From DATJFH01 sp035495815 (GTDB lineage Bacteria; Acidobacteriota; Terriglobia; Bryobacterales; Bryobacteraceae): 23,965 bases of DNA. Shown here one piece after another: positions 22,507 to 23,965 of the stretch. The notes beneath the pieces were generated by a model that worked only from the letters and a program-made list of their open reading frames with translations, did not search any database and was not told the origin of the DNA. Position 1 is the stretch's first letter, and every line of letters begins with the position of its first letter. A program made the position numbers and the translations under genes. Location: NCBI GenBank assembly GCA_035495815.1, contig DATJFH010000278.1, positions 1 through 23,965 of the forward strand, read 5' to 3'.

Positions 22507-23295
22507 ATGGTACGTACTGTTCTATTCGCCTTTTTATTGTCCGTAACAATGTGTGCGCAGACGCCGCCCGCGCCGGCGGCAGCCAAGCCTCCTGCTCCAG
22601 CCGCGCCGGCTCGTGAGCCGGGGACTTACGCTACGATCACTACCTCGATGGGACCGATCGTCTGCCTTCTCTACGAGAAGGAATCCCCTATTACGGTGAG
22701 GAACTTCATCGCTCTCTCTCGCGGCGGTAAAGCGTGGACCGATCCCAAGACGAACCAGAAGACTACGCGGGCGCTCTACCCCGGCACGATTTTTCACCGC
22801 GTAATCCCGGGATTCATGATTCAGGGCGGCGATCCGATGGGCACCGGAATGGGTGATGGCGGGATGACGCCGATTCCGGATGAATTTCATCCTTCGCTCA
22901 AGTTCGACAAGCCCGGCCGCCTGGCCATGGCCAACGCCGGACCGCGGACGGGCACCTGCCAGTTCTTCATCACCGAAGTGGCGACGCCGCACCTGGACGG
23001 GAAACATACCATTTTTGGCCAGGTAGTGGAAGGCCAGGAACTGGTGACAAAGATCGCCAACCTGCCCAAGGATTCCAACGACAAACCGCGCACGCCGGTG
23101 AAGATCGTCGCCATCAAAATCACACGCGAAGGGCTGCCGCCGGCTCCGCCACCGGCGGCGAAGAAAGCGGCTCCCAAGGCGGGTACGCCCGCGCCGAAGA
23201 CGGGTACTCCCGCGCCCAAGACCGGCGCTCCCGCCGCGGCGCCGAAAGCCGCGCCGAAGCAGACTACGTCCGCGCCGAAGGCTCCGGCCAAGTAG
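22507..23295 (+). CDS. Exported cyclophilin-type peptidyl-prolyl cis-trans isomerase with Pro/Ala/Lys tail
   Basis: A 262-residue protein. Sec signal 1-18 (FAFLLSVTMCAQ); the Cys has a poor lipobox, so it is probably not a lipoprotein. A Pro/Ala-rich linker (20-37) leads to the cyclophilin domain (about 40-207). Active-site segments are FHRVIPGFMIQGGD (Arg98 equivalent to Arg55 of human cyclophilin A), TGTCQFFITEVATPHLDGKH and FGQVVEGQELV. His162 stands where the human protein has Trp121, as in most bacterial forms. It should speed proline isomerisation during folding of exported proteins. The last 50 residues are a Pro/Ala/Lys/Gly/Thr tail with a 7-residue repeat (GTPAPKT), similar to cell-wall or nucleic-acid-binding basic tails. 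Stop TAG is directly followed by a strong hairpin. Confidence 0.95.
   Translation: MVRTVLFAFLLSVTMCAQTPPAPAAAKPPAPAAPAREPGTYATITTSMGPIVCLLYEKESPITVRNFIALSRGGKAWTDPKTNQKTTRALYPGTIFHRVIPGFMIQGGDPMGTGMGDGGMTPIPDEFHPSLKFDKPGRLAMANAGPRTGTCQFFITEVATPHLDGKHTIFGQVVEGQELVTKIANLPKDSNDKPRTPVKIVAIKITREGLPPAPPPAAKKAAPKAGTPAPKTGTPAPKTGAPAAAPKAAPKQTTSAPKAPAK
23182..23223 (+). repeat. Two 21-bp tandem repeats in the cyclophilin tail
   Basis: Units 23182-23202 and 23203-23223 each encode G-T-P-A-P-K-T, and a third degenerate unit begins at 23224 (G-A-P-A). Differences between units are at third codon positions, so the peptide repeat is kept. Confidence 0.7.
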
Positions 23296-23296
23296 A

Positions 23297-23322
23297 GCCC
23301 CCCGAGCGCCATCCGCGGGGGC
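23297..23322 (+). terminator. Hairpin directly after the cyclophilin gene, no U tract
   Basis: GCCCCC (23297-23302) pairs with GGGGGC (23317-23322). An inner GCG/CGC (23306-23308 and 23314-23316) closes a CCATC loop, leaving a 3-nt bulge. The stem starts two bases past the TAG. What follows is GAAATAGG, not U-rich, so it may act as a 3' stabiliser or a factor-aided terminator. Confidence 0.45.
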
Positions 23323-23768
23323 GAAATAGGCATACTCGACGCGCTGGCAGAGCGCGGCTCGAGCGCAGGGTCCGGTTCACACCCGGGTAGTGCCTGACAA
23401 CCTTGTTGCGCCGTGCGGGATCCGCTACTTTCTGGATGTGTTCAACCGCCGCCAATTTCTCGCTGGCGCCATGGCCTTGCCGGGGGGCCGTCTTCGCGCG
23501 GGCGAGCAATCGTACTGGGCCGCCATGCCGGACATGGTGCCGGCGTATCTTTTGGGTTTTTCTGCCCGACGGCCCGCCTTCGACCGGCCCGTCCACGTTG
23601 TACGTAAACGACGCGGGCAAGCAGGCGGCCGGTCTGGAATTCGGCCTCTAAGAGAAACTGGCGCGGGAAGGCAGACCTACCGGAGCGCTGGCGTCGAGCC
23701 GGAACGAAGAGCGACACAATGCCCAGTACCAGTGTCGGAAGCCAATCCAGAATACAGTTTTCATGTTG
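23323..23768. other. 446-bp region without a convincing intact gene
   Basis: Frames in all directions are short and lack family features. The only notable content is a Tat-signal-like N-terminus on the plus strand at 23438, described as a possible pseudogene. No tRNA-like cloverleaf or repeat is seen. Confidence 0.45.
23438..23651 (+). pseudogene. Possible relic of a Tat-exported protein, frameshifted
   Basis: From GTG 23438 the frame reads VFNRRQFLAGAMALPGG, a good twin-arginine signal, and continues to MPDMVPAYLLGF. It then loses sense. Removing one T from the T5 run at 23557-23561 joins it to the frame that reads LPDGPPSTGP and LYVNDAGKQAAGLEFGL before a TAA at 23649-23651. The joined product is only about 70 residues, with no Shine-Dalgarno. 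A decayed gene start is the best reading, but a chance RR motif or a sequencing error cannot be excluded. Confidence 0.25.
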
Positions 23769-23965
23769 TTAATCCGACGAATATTTCTGGCGAGTGGATT
23801 TGACGGTTGTCAGAATCCCCAAGACCAGCAGTACGATTGCGCCCACCGTCATCCTGTTCGCGGGGATAAGCATCAAGGGGCGCCGCATTTCAGCCCGCAG
23901 ACGACGATTGAAAAGCCAAGTACGGAAAGCCCACACGATGATCCCTTCTCCTCTATCGCTGTGGC
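23769..23965 (-). CDS. Short membrane protein or C-terminal end of one, running to the right edge
   Basis: The minus-strand frame is open from the window edge to TAA at 23771-23769. It encodes a basic segment (FRTWLFNRRLRAEMRRP), then one clear membrane helix (TVGAIVLLVLGILTTV) and a short polar end KSTRQKYSSD. Two readings are possible. A GTG at 23936, preceded by GAGGAGAAGG with suitable spacing, would give a complete 55-residue single-pass protein. Otherwise it is the C-terminus of a larger membrane protein that starts outside the window. Positive residues before the helix suggest the N-terminal side is cytoplasmic. No family is recognised. It is tail-to-tail with the possible relic on the plus strand. 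Confidence 0.45.
   Translation of the reverse strand, partial: HSDRGEGIIVWAFRTWLFNRRLRAEMRRPLMLIPANRMTVGAIVLLVLGILTTVKSTRQKYSSD

Overview
The window looks like chromosomal DNA of a high-G+C acidobacterium, most likely near Solibacter/Bryobacter. The clues are a 1070-residue Oar-like TonB-dependent receptor with an N-terminal carboxypeptidase-regulatory domain and the LPLNGRN plug motif, a secreted protein of the LPDYVCVQTVER type, Tat-exported sulfatase and sulfite-oxidase-fold enzymes, and menaquinone synthesis by the futalosine route. This placement is inference; no rRNA or other marker gene is present. I see no tRNA, rRNA, CRISPR array, insertion sequence, integrase or prophage gene.

Layout from left to right. 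1-1603: the C-terminal part of an alpha/beta hydrolase (cut by the window edge) and a LacI-family regulator. 1631-6166 (minus): a Tat-exported molybdopterin oxidoreductase and a large Oar-like outer-membrane receptor. 6682-7992 (plus): a Tat-exported type I sulfatase, divergent from the receptor across a 515-bp gap. 8065-11108 (minus): a tight operon mqnA-mqnC-amidohydrolase, the first two acting in futalosine menaquinone synthesis. 11176-12444 (plus): a secreted two-part protein of unknown function, divergent from mqnA. 12509-15993 (minus): a compact cluster of membrane desaturase, Rieske oxygenase, anchored NTF2-like protein and alpha/beta hydrolase, with one 4-nt overlap and one 2-nt gap; it is the best candidate here for an undescribed pathway. 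16181-17706 (plus): a DUF1175 (YfaT-like) lipoprotein coupled to a family 2 glycosyltransferase. 17754-18323 (minus): a small secreted beta-rich, glycine-zipper protein. 18678-22452 (minus): a large secreted alpha/beta hydrolase-domain protein and a 5'-nucleotidase/cyclic phosphodiesterase. 22507-23295 (plus): an exported cyclophilin with a Pro/Ala/Lys tail. 23296-23965: mostly non-coding, with a possible decayed Tat-signal gene and a short membrane protein running off the right edge.

Most products carry export signals (Sec, Tat or lipoprotein), so the region mainly serves envelope and extracellular chemistry: receptor uptake, desulfation, nucleotide salvage, protein folding. Several -10-like hexamers lie only 6 to 9 bp from start codons that lack a Shine-Dalgarno sequence, suggesting leaderless transcripts. 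Two strong hairpins without U tracts sit within 1 nt after stop codons.
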